From positions 2,790,001 to 2,854,000 of the forward strand of contig CP148031.1 in assembly GCA_040500365.1 (NCBI GenBank): 64,000 bases of DNA. Reading direction: 5' to 3'. Every line of letters starts with the position of its first letter. The stretch's first letter is position 1. Source of the DNA: Dehalobacter alkaniphilus (GTDB lineage: Bacteria > Bacillota > Desulfitobacteriia > Desulfitobacteriales > Syntrophobotulaceae). The position numbers were made by a program, and so were the translations under genes. Positions 33,786 through 42,363 of the stretch are shown here, piece by piece. The notes under the pieces were generated by a model that saw only the letters and a list, made by a program, of their open reading frames with translations, was not told the DNA's origin and did no database searches.

Positions 33786-34078
33786 AAAAAAACACTTCTC
33801 ATCCCTGAAGGGACGAAAGTGCTTCGCGGTACCACCCTATTTGGGTCTAAGCAGACCCCACTTTTCAGTAGGTACGGGACTTTATTCTTCCTTATACCCC
33901 CTCCCTTTTAACGGCGGGAGCCTCCGTCCAGACCTACTTACCCAAAGGTTTCAGTCCGGAAGTTCAGGGGTGAACCTTCAACGATCAATGCGATAGAAAC
34001 GCTTTCAGTCTAAGACGTTTCCTCCCTGGAAAGCTCATACCGTTTACTTTACCCCATCATTACTTTTATACAATAATG
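33786..34078 (-). ncRNA. First T-box leader of the liv operon
   Basis: A complete T-box on the minus strand. AGTA lies in GGGGTAAAGTAAACGG, a distal AGGGAGG motif follows, and the specifier loop reads GAAGGTTCA between the pairings AACGGT/ATCGTT and GGGG/CCCC. Stem II contains CTCCCGCCGTTAAAAGGGAG, and the antiterminator GGGTGGTACCGCG is at 33826-33838. The terminator ends in seven T (33786-33792). By the spacing used in the leuS leader the specifier would be TTC (Phe, 33972-33974); GTT (Val) is also possible. The T-box itself is certain, the codon is not. Confidence 0.92.
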
Positions 34079-34094
34079 GTATTGATTTGAATCT

Positions 34095-34124
34095 ATATTA
34101 TCACAGAGTTTTGAGATTCGTCAA
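34095..34124 (-). promoter_or_regulatory. Promoter of the liv operon
   Basis: On the minus strand TTGACG, an 18-bp spacer and TAATAT lie just upstream of the first T-box. Confidence 0.65.
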
Positions 34125-34254
34125 TTAGAAATATATTTGTTCTGTTATATTTGTTCTGTATCAGTAAAAAAGTAAAATATATTTCAGGATGGTATAAGAT
34201 ATAGGGTTGACATGGTAATCTGTAAAGGCGGGTTATTCTTTTTTTAGAATTTAG

Positions 34255-34284
34255 TTGCATAGTATTGCTAAAATATGATAAAAT
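34255..34284 (+). promoter_or_regulatory. Probable promoter of rpsT
   Basis: TTGCAT, an 18-bp spacer and TAAAAT lie 54 bp upstream of the rpsT start. The region between this and the divergent liv promoter (34125-34254) is AT-rich and holds no gene. Confidence 0.6.
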
Positions 34285-34337
34285 AACTTTTGTCTAAAAA
34301 ACGTGCGGTAGTTAGATGTTTCGAAGGGGGTGACTGT

Positions 34338-34610
34338 ATGCCAAATATTAAATCAGCAATCAAGAGGGTCCAACTAAGCAAATTACAGAATGCCAAGAAT
34401 ACTGCTGCCAGATCTTCCTTACGAACCGCTATTCGTCGTTATGAGGAAGCTGTAAACAATAATCCTGAAAATGCTGTTGAAGCTCTGCAAAAAGCTTCCC
34501 GTGCACTTGATAAAGCTGCTGCCAAAGGTTTGATCCACAAAAACAAAGCAGCTCGCAAAAAATCCAGAATGGCCAAAAAATTTCAGGCTTTGAATAATAA
34601 AGCCAGCTAA
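34338..34610 (+). CDS. rpsT: 30S ribosomal protein S20
   Basis: S20 is a small helical protein that binds 16S rRNA. The 90-aa product starts MPNIKSAIKRVQLSKLQNAK and has the typical Ala/Lys-rich helices ending RKKSRMAKKFQALNNKAS. The open frame extends 16 codons upstream, but AAGGGGGTGA directly before the ATG at 34338 and the family N-terminus fix the start. It is convergent with holA, as in Bacillus. Confidence 0.97.
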   Translation: MPNIKSAIKRVQLSKLQNAKNTAARSSLRTAIRRYEEAVNNNPENAVEALQKASRALDKAAAKGLIHKNKAARKKSRMAKKFQALNNKAS

Positions 34611-34690
34611 GCAACGCTGCACTAGTCCCTCCATGGACGTCGCAGCATCCGTGAAGGCTATTTAAACGCTTCACGCTCCATAGACATTAG
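34611..34690. repeat. Intergenic repeat, copy A
   Basis: The stretch includes AACGCTGCAC, CCATGGACGTCGCAGCAT and GCTATTTAAACGCTTCAC. Close relatives of all three occur in the gap at 46240-46300, and GCAGCATTAGG-like and CCATCCATGG-like words recur at about 41430 and 55315. It appears to be a non-coding genomic repeat family. Confidence 0.55.
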
Positions 34691-34726
34691 AGAGGATATC
34701 TCAGAACCCTGAGGCATCCTCTTTTT
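34691..34726 (+). terminator. Terminator of rpsT
   Basis: AGAGGAT pairs with ATCCTCT, with an inner stem CTCAG / CTGAG, followed by TTTTT. It lies between the convergent rpsT and holA. Confidence 0.85.
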
Positions 34727-34735
34727 ATGATTACG

Positions 34736-35800
34736 TTATTTTTTACATAATCGTATAACCATTATTTCCAGCAGCAACTGAGGGTTCCCTCCGCTGCTCT
34801 TTAACGCAAGCTCAGTCTGAAGACAATCTTCCATGGCCTCAGCCAATCTGACGGTTGAAAAAGAGTCCGCTTGCTGAAAGAGTTTATTTCCTTCAAAGAA
34901 TGTCCTGATTCCTGCAGTGCCCATAAAATCATTGACTGTGCCCTTGCGGGACCGCCAAATACTCGCTGCCAGTAACAGCCGGATATGGCGGACGATCATT
35001 GTATGCACTTTGAGGTAATGTTCCTGACTAAGCACTTCGCTAAGCCTGGCCAATGCGTCTTTGGTATTCTCTGCCGCGATGGCATCCAACATCGCAAAGA
35101 CCGTCGTCTCGATCATCGGCAAACTTATTTTCCGGATATCTTCAATTTCTATGTTTTGTTTTTCTCCGGTATATAGAGCTAATTTGGCCAGTTCCTGACT
35201 GAGTACCCCTGTTTGGTGGCCAGCCCATTCCAAAAGAAACGAAGCGGCGGGAACACTCAGGTTCTTCCCGTTTTGATGCGCTTGCTTTTGCAGCCAGGCC
35301 ATCCATTCCGACTGGCCCTTCGGAAAAGCGAATTCCACTGTTTTCCCGTTCTTATTGATTTCCCTAAACAGTTTTCTGCCTTTGTTTACTTTTTCCGATA
35401 TCAGAACCAGGCAAGTAGACGGATTGGGATTCAGACAGTATTCCAGCAAGATATCCGGGTCGCTTTCTCTCCCTGAATGGGATCGTTCCATTTCTTCGGT
35501 GCTTTTTTCCGATTCGGAAGTGCCTTTGCTCCTGCCCGTACTGAAATATGTAAGATCGTCAACAACCACGAGTTTTCCGGAAAAAAAGGCTGTCATATTG
35601 GCAGCCTGAATTATTTCTTCCCGGGTTTGTTCTTTTCCGTTAAGAAGTTCTGTATTGCTGCCGGAAGGATCATCCAGCAAATAATAGTTTTTTAGCAGTT
35701 TTAAAGCCTCGGCTAGAGAATAGCGGTCCTCGCCGTACCAGAGATAAACGGAGGGGATATCGCGGTTCTTTATATCCAGTTTGATGATATCTAATGTCAT
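34736..35800 (-). CDS. holA: DNA polymerase III delta subunit
   Basis: HolA opens the beta clamp within the clamp loader. The 354-aa protein starts MTLDIIKLDIKNRDIPSVYLWYGEDRYSLAEAL and carries a degenerate ATPase fold with VVVDDLTYF, CLVLISEKVNKGRKLFREI and the C-terminal helical domain ending in ELALKSSGGNPQLLLEIMVI. A polar Ser/Glu-rich insertion of about 25 residues interrupts the first domain (residues 87-112). GGAG precedes the ATG. Confidence 0.93.
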   Translation of the reverse strand: MTLDIIKLDIKNRDIPSVYLWYGEDRYSLAEALKLLKNYYLLDDPSGSNTELLNGKEQTREEIIQAANMTAFFSGKLVVVDDLTYFSTGRSKGTSESEKSTEEMERSHSGRESDPDILLEYCLNPNPSTCLVLISEKVNKGRKLFREINKNGKTVEFAFPKGQSEWMAWLQKQAHQNGKNLSVPAASFLLEWAGHQTGVLSQELAKLALYTGEKQNIEIEDIRKISLPMIETTVFAMLDAIAAENTKDALARLSEVLSQEHYLKVHTMIVRHIRLLLAASIWRSRKGTVNDFMGTAGIRTFFEGNKLFQQADSFSTVRLAEAMEDCLQTELALKSSGGNPQLLLEIMVIRLCKK

Positions 35801-35836
35801 ATCCTATTTTCTCCTTGAAGTTAAGAAGAAACTCTC

Positions 35837-36697
35837 TTACTTGCCATCCAATGTGATTTTTGATAATTCAACCAGATCTTGTGAATTTTCACTTACTTCC
35901 TCAATTGCAGCGGTGATTTCCTGAGTCGCTGCGGCCTGATTTTCAGCAATACCGCCAATTTGGTTGATTTCCATAATAATGCCTTCAATAGATTCTCTCA
36001 TCTGGGTAAGTATTTCGGTAACCATTTTAGCTGAGTCGTTACTTTGGGCAGCAAGTTTGCGCATTTCTTCCGCAACCACTGCAAAGCCGCGACCTTGTTC
36101 ACCGGCGCGGGCCGCTTCAATTGCGGCATTCAAACCCAGCAGGTTGGAATGTGAGGATATATCAGAAATAGCGCTAATGACCTTATTAATTTCTTTAATT
36201 TTCACGGCGGATTCATTTGCGGATTTTACCACATTGCTGATTTTGAAAGAAAGCCCTTGTGATCCTGAGGCAACTTCCTGCAATCCGGCGTTTGCTTGCT
36301 GAAGCGTTGCTGCTAAACCTTGAGAAATTTCTTCAACTCTACCCTCTTTTTCTAGGCTTCTACCGATTCCGACACAACCAATGATTTCTCCATCGGGTGC
36401 TTTAATTGGGTATGTGGATGACGCAAACGGGATACCGTATCTCTCTTTGGACATAATATCCGATCTGATTTTACCTGTTCTCATCGCTTCAACAAGGTGA
36501 GGGTGATCACTAACCTTAAAACTTGAATCCACCTTCGCATTAAGTTTATAGCCGGAGTAGTGACAGAGCGCGTCCGTCCTATTCGTGATCAGCACCATAA
36601 TGTCTTCCTGCATTATTTCTTTTAAATCGGCTAATACCATCACGTAGGCTTCCAAGATTTCTTCATGGCTTTTTACATGATTTTCTGCGAAATCCAT
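35837..36697 (-). CDS. Soluble methyl-accepting chemotaxis-type sensor
   Basis: The protein (286 aa) has no membrane helix. Residues 1-115 form a PAS/cache-like sensor region (VLITNRTDALCHYSGYKLNAK ends near residue 55; IKAPDGEIIGCVGIGRSLEKE follows). Residues 120-286 are an MCP signalling domain with the conserved tip EINKVISAISDISSHSNLLG, then LNAAIEAARAGEQGRGFAVV (both near 165-205). It should signal through CheA/CheW; the ligand is unknown. It is the only chemotaxis gene in the window, unlinked to a che cluster. Confidence 0.88.
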   Translation of the reverse strand: MDFAENHVKSHEEILEAYVMVLADLKEIMQEDIMVLITNRTDALCHYSGYKLNAKVDSSFKVSDHPHLVEAMRTGKIRSDIMSKERYGIPFASSTYPIKAPDGEIIGCVGIGRSLEKEGRVEEISQGLAATLQQANAGLQEVASGSQGLSFKISNVVKSANESAVKIKEINKVISAISDISSHSNLLGLNAAIEAARAGEQGRGFAVVAEEMRKLAAQSNDSAKMVTEILTQMRESIEGIIMEINQIGGIAENQAAATQEITAAIEEVSENSQDLVELSKITLDGK

Positions 36698-36813
36698 TGA
36701 AATATCTTCCTCTCTTTTTACAAAATGACCAATTTAGTAATTATTTTGAATTATCTCTACTATAACGCAGAACAAATAACTTTTCAACCAAAGATCATTG
36801 GGATCTTACAACA

Positions 36814-36843
36814 AAAAAAGTCCCCCTCAACGGATGAAGGGGA
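36814..36843 (-). terminator. Terminator downstream of the cyclophilin gene
   Basis: On the minus strand a C-rich/G-rich stem (CCCCTTCA / TTGAGGGG) is followed by ACTTTTTTT. It lies about 145 bp beyond the PPIase stop. The rest of 36698-36985 holds no gene I can support. Confidence 0.75.
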
Positions 36844-36985
36844 AAGAAAGAGGAGGAGAAAAGAGATGTTCATTTGGTATTATTTCCATGCACTTCCTCT
36901 TTTTATTCATGTTCTTTGATATTTTTTGTATTTCCGTATAAAATTAGTCTTTGCTGGACTAATTTGATGTTTCAGACCAAAATAT

Positions 36986-37504
36986 TTAGACGGTTTCCGG
37001 TTCAGCGTAATCTACACCTTTGGTGTCGACGGTTACGCTTTTCATTACCTGTTCTTGATTGGGCCTGTCCTGATAGTTACTTTCGACAGATACAATATGA
37101 TCGACAGATTCCATGCCTTCGATCACCTTGCCAAAGGCTGCATATTGGTCGTCAAGATGAGGTGCATCATTAACCATGACAAAGAACTGAGAACCGGCTG
37201 AATCTTCCATTCTGGAGCGGGCCATAGACAGGACTCCACGGCTATGTTTCAGATCATTCTTGAAGCCGTTACCGGAAAATTCCCCTTTAATACTGTAGCC
37301 TGGATTGCCCATTCCCGAACCCTGCGGGCATCCTCCCTGAATCATAAAACCAGGAATGACTCTGTGAAAAATCAGACCGTTATAGAAGCCCTTTTTAATT
37401 AATGAAATAAAATTATTGACAGTATTTGGGGCTATTTCAGGATAAAGTTCGGCCTTGATGACATCCCCGTTGGCCATTTCAATTGTTACAATCGGTTTTT
37501 CCAT
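36986..37504 (-). CDS. ppiB: Cyclophilin-type peptidyl-prolyl isomerase
   Basis: A cytoplasmic single-domain cyclophilin, 172 aa, catalysing cis-trans isomerisation of prolyl bonds. FHRVIPGFMIQGGCPQGSGMG holds the catalytic Arg and the core, and AGSQFFVMVNDAPHLDDQYAAFGKV is the second hallmark (each spans residues about 46-66 and 112-136). No signal peptide is present. GGAG lies before the ATG and a TATAAT box is at 37551-37556. Confidence 0.95.
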   Translation of the reverse strand: MEKPIVTIEMANGDVIKAELYPEIAPNTVNNFISLIKKGFYNGLIFHRVIPGFMIQGGCPQGSGMGNPGYSIKGEFSGNGFKNDLKHSRGVLSMARSRMEDSAGSQFFVMVNDAPHLDDQYAAFGKVIEGMESVDHIVSVESNYQDRPNQEQVMKSVTVDTKGVDYAEPETV

Positions 37505-37590
37505 GATCGATAACTCCTTTTCAACGTGTGAATTATTCGTTCAGTTGTTGATTATAGCATAAATTTGGATAAAAAAGAAATCTGCAGCTG

Positions 37591-40170
37591 TCACCTGCCT
37601 GTCGTTATCTGACAGCTCTTTTTATTGATCATTAATTGTATTGTACCGTCCATATCTGTCCGATATATAGGTACACCTCTTTCTTCCCAGTAGTTGATAA
37701 CCTCCCGGGAAGGATGACCAAAGCTGTTTTTGCCTACAGAAACAAACACCGCCCGGGGATTGGTACTGTCAAACCAAGCTGTATCCAGAGAGCCTTTTCC
37801 GCCATGATGCGGAACTTTTATAAAATTCGAATTCCAGTCAGTTCCTCTGTCTGAGATGGATTCCATTTCTTCTGCTTCCATATCTCCCGTCAATAGGATT
37901 TTCATTCCCAGATATTCCATCTGTATCACCAGAGAATTATTATTTGAATCAGCGCCGGTGTTGTTCATTTCTTCGACCGGGGCCATAATCTCAATCTGCA
38001 AACCGGAAGAAAAATGGATATAATCCCCTGCCTTGAGCGTTACAAACTTTTCTTTGTTCCGGTAGTATTCCGCTGGAATTCCCGACTGCCATTCTTCATT
38101 TGTTATCCTATCACCCGCTTCGGGTACTGCGACTTTTGCCACAGGCAAATTGGCCAGCAGATATTGCGCCCCTCCCAAATGATCAGCATCCTCGTGCGTG
38201 ATAAAAAGAAAATCCAGTTGACCTATCCTTTTTTCCATCAAATAAGGAAGCACAATTTTTTCCGCTGCATTGTAGTTCTCCCTACGGGGACCGGTATCGA
38301 CAAGCAGGTTCTCTCGGGCTGTCTGAATTAGGATACAGTCCCCCTGGCCCACATCAATAAACGAAATTTCCAGGGCATTGCCGGCCGACCAGGGGTGCCA
38401 GAGCAGCAGCATCATAAGCAAAGCAAAGACATATCTAAATTTGATAAAACTTAACAGTTTCGCAGGAATTAGTTGTTTGGCAGAATCCAGGAACTTTGCA
38501 GACCACAGATTAGAATATCCCATATGGTGCGGCTTATTTTCGTTCTTTCCAAGTTTGAGCGTGTCAACCATTCTGTACAGGTAGGGCAGAAATTGTAATC
38601 TCTTCGCTGTCGTTCTGAGTCTTCTGACCTGTACGTTCGAAATGAATTGTATTCTTTCTGTACCGAATAGCATCGCTGCCAAAAATCCATACCAGGCTAT
38701 CCAAAAGGCCAGGCCGGGGTTTAATACCCAGAAATAGGCCCAAGGTAAAGATGCAATCAGCGTCAATATACGGTCAGAGATCTCAAGCAGCCATACTGCA
38801 GCTTGAAAAAAAATGGATGGGATACCCGGAACAAAAATCAGTACCGTTCCAATAAGCCCGATCTGCAGAACTGCGCCGAGCATAAAAAGAATAAATATAT
38901 TGGTGACCAGCCCAGCCAGAGACAGTTTGTGAAAAACATTCGTCATAATGGGTATCACGGCAATCTGAGCGCCAAATGATACTGCTGCAGGCAGTCTCAG
39001 TAATTCAGGCAACCTGCCGAACCAGGCATTTTTCATCAACTGGGGTGATAGAACCAGCATTCCCCAAGTAGCAGCAAAGGAAAGCTGAAAACCTATATCA
39101 CGCAAAAATAAAGGATTCCATAAATAAAGAATCAACGCAGCAAAGAGAAGCCATCTAAGCGGCGACATCTTTCCTCTGCCTAAGCGGCCGATCAAGACTG
39201 AGGTTCCTAAAATGGTTGCCCTTAAGATAGGCGGATTACCGCTGCATAAGACTGCATAACACAAGATAACCCCAATCGTTGCGACAATTCTGGCTTTCCG
39301 GGGCAGGCCAAACAGAAACAGCCATGCCAGGGCCATCACAAAGGCCACATTAGATCCCGAAGCCGCAAAAACATGCATGACTCCTGCGGCCTTGTACATC
39401 TCCAGTGTTTTCGCAGAGATCCCGCTGGAATCCCCAAACAAAATTCCTTCAAGAATACCGGCTTGCTCTGGCCAGGACGCGGTCAGAATATCATGTACAT
39501 GCTGACGTATCCTTCAGGTAAAACCCGGAACACCTTCCTCCAGTACATCAGCTTCCCCGAAGGCTGTAATCGTACCACTTAAGCCTCTTACAGCATAATA
39601 AAGCGGAAGGTCAAATCCGCCCTCTGTTCCCGGAGGTTTGGGATGTTCCAGCCTGGCTGTGACCAAGATGGTGTCTCCGGGCTTAACCCGATCCCATCCC
39701 TTCATATACACCCCATCTTCTTCGGGGTAAACACGAAAACTGTATTTTTCCCCCAAGCGTTCTTCCGTTCCGGGATAGACATCTTCCAGGATGAAAATAC
39801 CCTGACCGGCCTTATCATCAATCCGCCAATCCGATAGTCTGCCCTGTATCTCAATTCTTTCTATAAGCAGCGGAGAAGCGATATTGTTCTCTGCCGGTAT
39901 CCCATACAAAAAACCTGTTAAAAGCCCGCAGGTCAGCAGTACCGCTTCAGGTTTGGAAGCCCTGCCAAAAAAATCGAGTGGTTTCCAGATAACCACGATT
40001 CCTATGACTAAAAGCAAGCAGATGGCCAATATGAATATTCTTGCTTCTTTTTCACTTTGAACGGCCAGCAATCCACCTGTCAGCACAGCTATAGCCTGAA
40101 TGACCAGTTTATCTTTCATGACGCTTTCATGCCCCTTCATGACCTTTTTCTCATTTTGGTATGCAAACAC
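37591..40170 (-). pseudogene. comEC: DNA-uptake channel ComEC, interrupted by an in-frame TGA
   Basis: The two open segments 39514-40170 and 37591-39441 are in the same reading frame. They are separated only by one TGA at 39514-39516 (codon 219 from 40170); the sequence on both sides reads on as ComEC (VPGFT, stop, RIRQHVHDILTASWPEQAGI, then LEGILFGDSSGIS). Upstream is the N-terminal DUF4131 part. Downstream are the competence membrane domain (VMHVFAASGSNVAF) and the metallo-beta-lactamase domain (SFIDVGQGDCILIQ, THEDADHLGG). A Trp or Arg codon is expected at the stop. As written, translation would make two fragments. The start is uncertain (40170, 40140 or 40119). Confidence 0.85.
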
Positions 40171-40308
40171 CCTATGATCAGTCCGAGAGCTACAGTTCCG
40201 CTATGAGCGGAGCAGGATAACGCAGCGCGGCTATTTGCGGATTGTGCCATTCATGGCACGCGGATATTGTGGCCCACAGACTTGCCTCAGACATACTGCT
40301 TTATCACG

Positions 40309-40908
40309 TTACGGACTGACAGAGATATACTTTTCCATTTTCTCATAGGTCTTTGAACCGATCCCCGAAACATTTTGAATCTCTTCCGGTGCGGAGAACC
40401 ATCCGTTTTCCGTACGATAATCAATAATTCGCTGGGCTAAGGCCGGACCGATCCCCGGAATAGTATCCAGTTCATTAATACCTGCGGTATTGATATTGAC
40501 CTTTGTCGATAATCCGTCTGTTGTACCCGGCTGAGCTGCGCTGTTTTCGGTCTTATTTTGAGTCTCACTTTGGGTCTCATTTCCGGTTAATTGACCCGTT
40601 CCGGTACTCTTTAAGGCCACAATTATTTTTTGTCCATCCTTGAGCTTTTGGGCAGGATTCAATACTTCAAGGTCAGCTTCAGCTGTCAATTCCGCTGCTT
40701 GCAGCGCATCATCCAACCTGGCATTCAAAGGGAGGTGCAAAAGACCGGGATGCACAACTGCACCCGAAATATAAACTACAATCTCCCTGTTTTCTTCTGC
40801 CTGATTAACTTCAACCGGACTGTTTACTGGCAAAAACAGTTTCACAGCGGCCAGAACCAGTAATACACCCAAAATGCCCCACCAAAGCAGCCTCAGTTTT
40901 TTCTCCAA
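40309..40908 (-). CDS. comEA: Competence protein ComEA (DNA receptor)
   Basis: ComEA binds incoming DNA at the cell surface. The 199-aa protein has an N-terminal membrane anchor (residues 7-27), a SLBB domain (VVYISGAVVHPGLLHLP, about 44-100), a Thr/Gln/Asn-rich linker with short repeats (115-135) and the C-terminal helix-hairpin-helix pair (VNINTAGINELDTIPGIGPA, then FSAPEEIQNVSGIGSKTYEKM). The TTG start follows GGGGG. It is intact even though its partner comEC is interrupted. Confidence 0.93.
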   Translation of the reverse strand: MEKKLRLLWWGILGVLLVLAAVKLFLPVNSPVEVNQAEENREIVVYISGAVVHPGLLHLPLNARLDDALQAAELTAEADLEVLNPAQKLKDGQKIIVALKSTGTGQLTGNETQSETQNKTENSAAQPGTTDGLSTKVNINTAGINELDTIPGIGPALAQRIIDYRTENGWFSAPEEIQNVSGIGSKTYEKMEKYISVSP

Positions 40909-41097
40909 TCGTCCATACCCCCTCTTTTTCCATTATTCTCCATTTACTTCCAAATTCCTTTGTGTGGATCTCTTTTTGCCGTTTCCAAGTTAATCAGCGC
41001 GCTTAACTTTAAACCTGATCATGAGAATGTTCCCATTTCTATTCCAAGACATAGAATATATCAGCCGAAACTGGCAAATTTTTACAAGGAGGTGCTC

Positions 41098-41403
41098 TTG
41101 CTCCCAATGACATTATTTAGAGGAACCCATTTAAATTATGAACTTGTTGCTCCTTATGCAGGGAATCAGGCCACAGTAAGTCTCTTTGACGGTAAAACCT
41201 ACCACGGACAAATTGTTGAAGTCCGTCAGGACGGTATTTTGTTTCATTCCAATAACCCAGGATTTCTATTTCTTCCATTCCTGGCTATAGCCGCTTTAGC
41301 ACTGAGTATTCCTTTTGCTTACGGCGCAGGCCTGGCCTACGGTTCCCGTTCTGCTTATGGCCCCTATCCGTACGGGCCTTACAGGCCATACCCTTATTAT
41401 TAA
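41098..41403 (+). CDS. Small Gly/Tyr/Pro-tailed protein, possible spore component
   Basis: I do not recognise the family. The protein (about 98-101 aa) has a short beta-rich segment (ATVSLFDGKTYHGQIVEVRQ), a hydrophobic helix (FLFLPFLAIAALALSIPF) and a C-terminal tail dominated by Tyr, Gly and Pro (YGPYPYGPYRPYPYY). Such tails occur in spore-coat and surface proteins, but that is analogy only. AAGGAGGTG lies 5 nt before the TTG at 41098 and 14 nt before the ATG at 41107; either could start. A possible sporulation-type -10 (CATAGAATA) lies about 50 bp upstream, without a clear -35. Confidence 0.7.
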   Translation: MLPMTLFRGTHLNYELVAPYAGNQATVSLFDGKTYHGQIVEVRQDGILFHSNNPGFLFLPFLAIAALALSIPFAYGAGLAYGSRSAYGPYPYGPYRPYPYY

Positions 41404-41510
41404 TTGCTCATTCTGATCTTCTGAATTGCACCGCAGCATTAGGCCAGTTGAACACTTTGTTATCCCTAACGTGTTGACACCAGGCACTTCGTGTGTCATT
41501 GTCCGTGGCA

Positions 41511-41547
41511 AACCAGCCACGATTCTCTATTTGAATCGTGGCTGGTT
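41511..41547 (+). terminator. Strong 15-bp hairpin (terminator)
   Basis: AACCAGCCACGATTC and its exact complement flank a 7-nt loop and run into TTTTAAC. It lies about 110 bp after the small tyrosine-rich gene and just before the Phd-Uma2 promoter. It probably terminates transcription and insulates the promoter. Confidence 0.75.
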
Positions 41548-41565
41548 TTAACTGTATATTTTAAT

Positions 41566-41593
41566 TTGACACAATTGGTAAATATGTTACAAT
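41566..41593 (+). promoter_or_regulatory. Sigma-A promoter of the Phd-Uma2 gene
   Basis: TTGACA, a 16-bp spacer and TACAAT: a near-consensus vegetative promoter ending one base before the palindromic operator. Confidence 0.85.
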
Positions 41594-41594
41594 T

Positions 41595-41625
41595 GCATTA
41601 GCTAATTTTTTATATTAGCTAATGC
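41595..41625. promoter_or_regulatory. 12-bp palindromic operator
   Basis: GCATTAGCTAAT and its perfect complement are separated by 7 nt. The site covers the expected transcription start and ends two bases before the GGAGGTG ribosome site. Its placement suits a repressor, most simply the Phd-type domain encoded directly downstream (inference). Confidence 0.8.
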
Positions 41626-41637
41626 GGAGGTGCTCTA

Positions 41638-42357
41638 ATGGAAATTACCTCAACTGAAGCCCAGAATAATTTTGGCCGTTATCTGAAGCTAGCCTGGTTT
41701 GAAGACATTATTATCACGAAAAACGGCAAAAAAACAGTAGTTGTTAGACGCTATGAGGATCCCGGAAAAGATGTTTCAGTCGTTGCTGAAAGAGCTGAAA
41801 GCTATTCCTGGGACCAAGAAAAGATCACGTATGAAGACTTTTTAATGCTCTCTGAATCAAGTGAAAACCGCTACGAGTATATTGACGGAGAGGTCTACCT
41901 TTTGGCTTCGCCTACTTATGACCACCAGTGCATCATCATGGAAATATCCAATGTCCTGTACAACTATTTCAAAGGCAAGAAATGCCGTCCGCTGACTTCT
42001 CCGTTCGACGTAACCCTTTCAGTCAGTGACAATAAAAATGTTGTCCAGCCTGATATGATTGTGATTTGCGATACTGAAAATATCAATGAAAAAGGCAGGT
42101 ATACCGGCGTACCTGCCCTGGTTCTTGAAGTATTGTCCGATTCGACACAGAAAAAAGACCTGCTGAAAAAACTAAATTTATATCTGCAGGCCGGTATATC
42201 GGAATATTGGATTGTGAATCCCTGGCGCAAGGAAGTCTATTTATACTGCTTTGCCGAACAGGACATCAGGGAATACCGCGTTTATCAGAGCAGCGATACG
42301 ATCAAGTCTCTATATTTTGAAGGCTTGTCTGTCCCTCTTGAACAGCTATTTTCTTAA
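41638..42357 (+). CDS. Phd/YefM antitoxin-like - Uma2 nuclease-fold fusion
   Basis: Residues 1-40 (MEITSTEAQNNFGRYLKLAW, then IIITKNGKKTVVVRRYED) look like a Phd/YefM DNA-binding antitoxin fold. Residues 62-239 are a Uma2 (DUF820) PD-(D/E)XK domain with D139 in VVQPDMIVI, E164 in LVLEVLSDS, K172/K173/D174 and EYWIVNP. Phd domains dimerise on palindromes and repress their own promoters, and a 12-bp palindrome lies in this promoter. There is no separate toxin gene. The stop is 6 bp from the convergent leuS stop. Confidence 0.85.
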   Translation: MEITSTEAQNNFGRYLKLAWFEDIIITKNGKKTVVVRRYEDPGKDVSVVAERAESYSWDQEKITYEDFLMLSESSENRYEYIDGEVYLLASPTYDHQCIIMEISNVLYNYFKGKKCRPLTSPFDVTLSVSDNKNVVQPDMIVICDTENINEKGRYTGVPALVLEVLSDSTQKKDLLKKLNLYLQAGISEYWIVNPWRKEVYLYCFAEQDIREYRVYQSSDTIKSLYFEGLSVPLEQLFS

Positions 42358-42363
42358 ACCGTC

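Noticed and set aside
36725..36919. 64-codon plus-strand frame
   Set aside because: It spans the minus-strand terminator hairpin and has no ribosome site.
39514..39516. Selenocysteine at the comEC TGA
   Set aside because: ComEC is not a known selenoprotein family and the codon is in a non-catalytic region; no suitable SECIS-like hairpin was evident just downstream.
37591..40170. Frameshift in comEC
   Set aside because: The two segments differ by a multiple of three and read in the same frame; the break is a nonsense codon.
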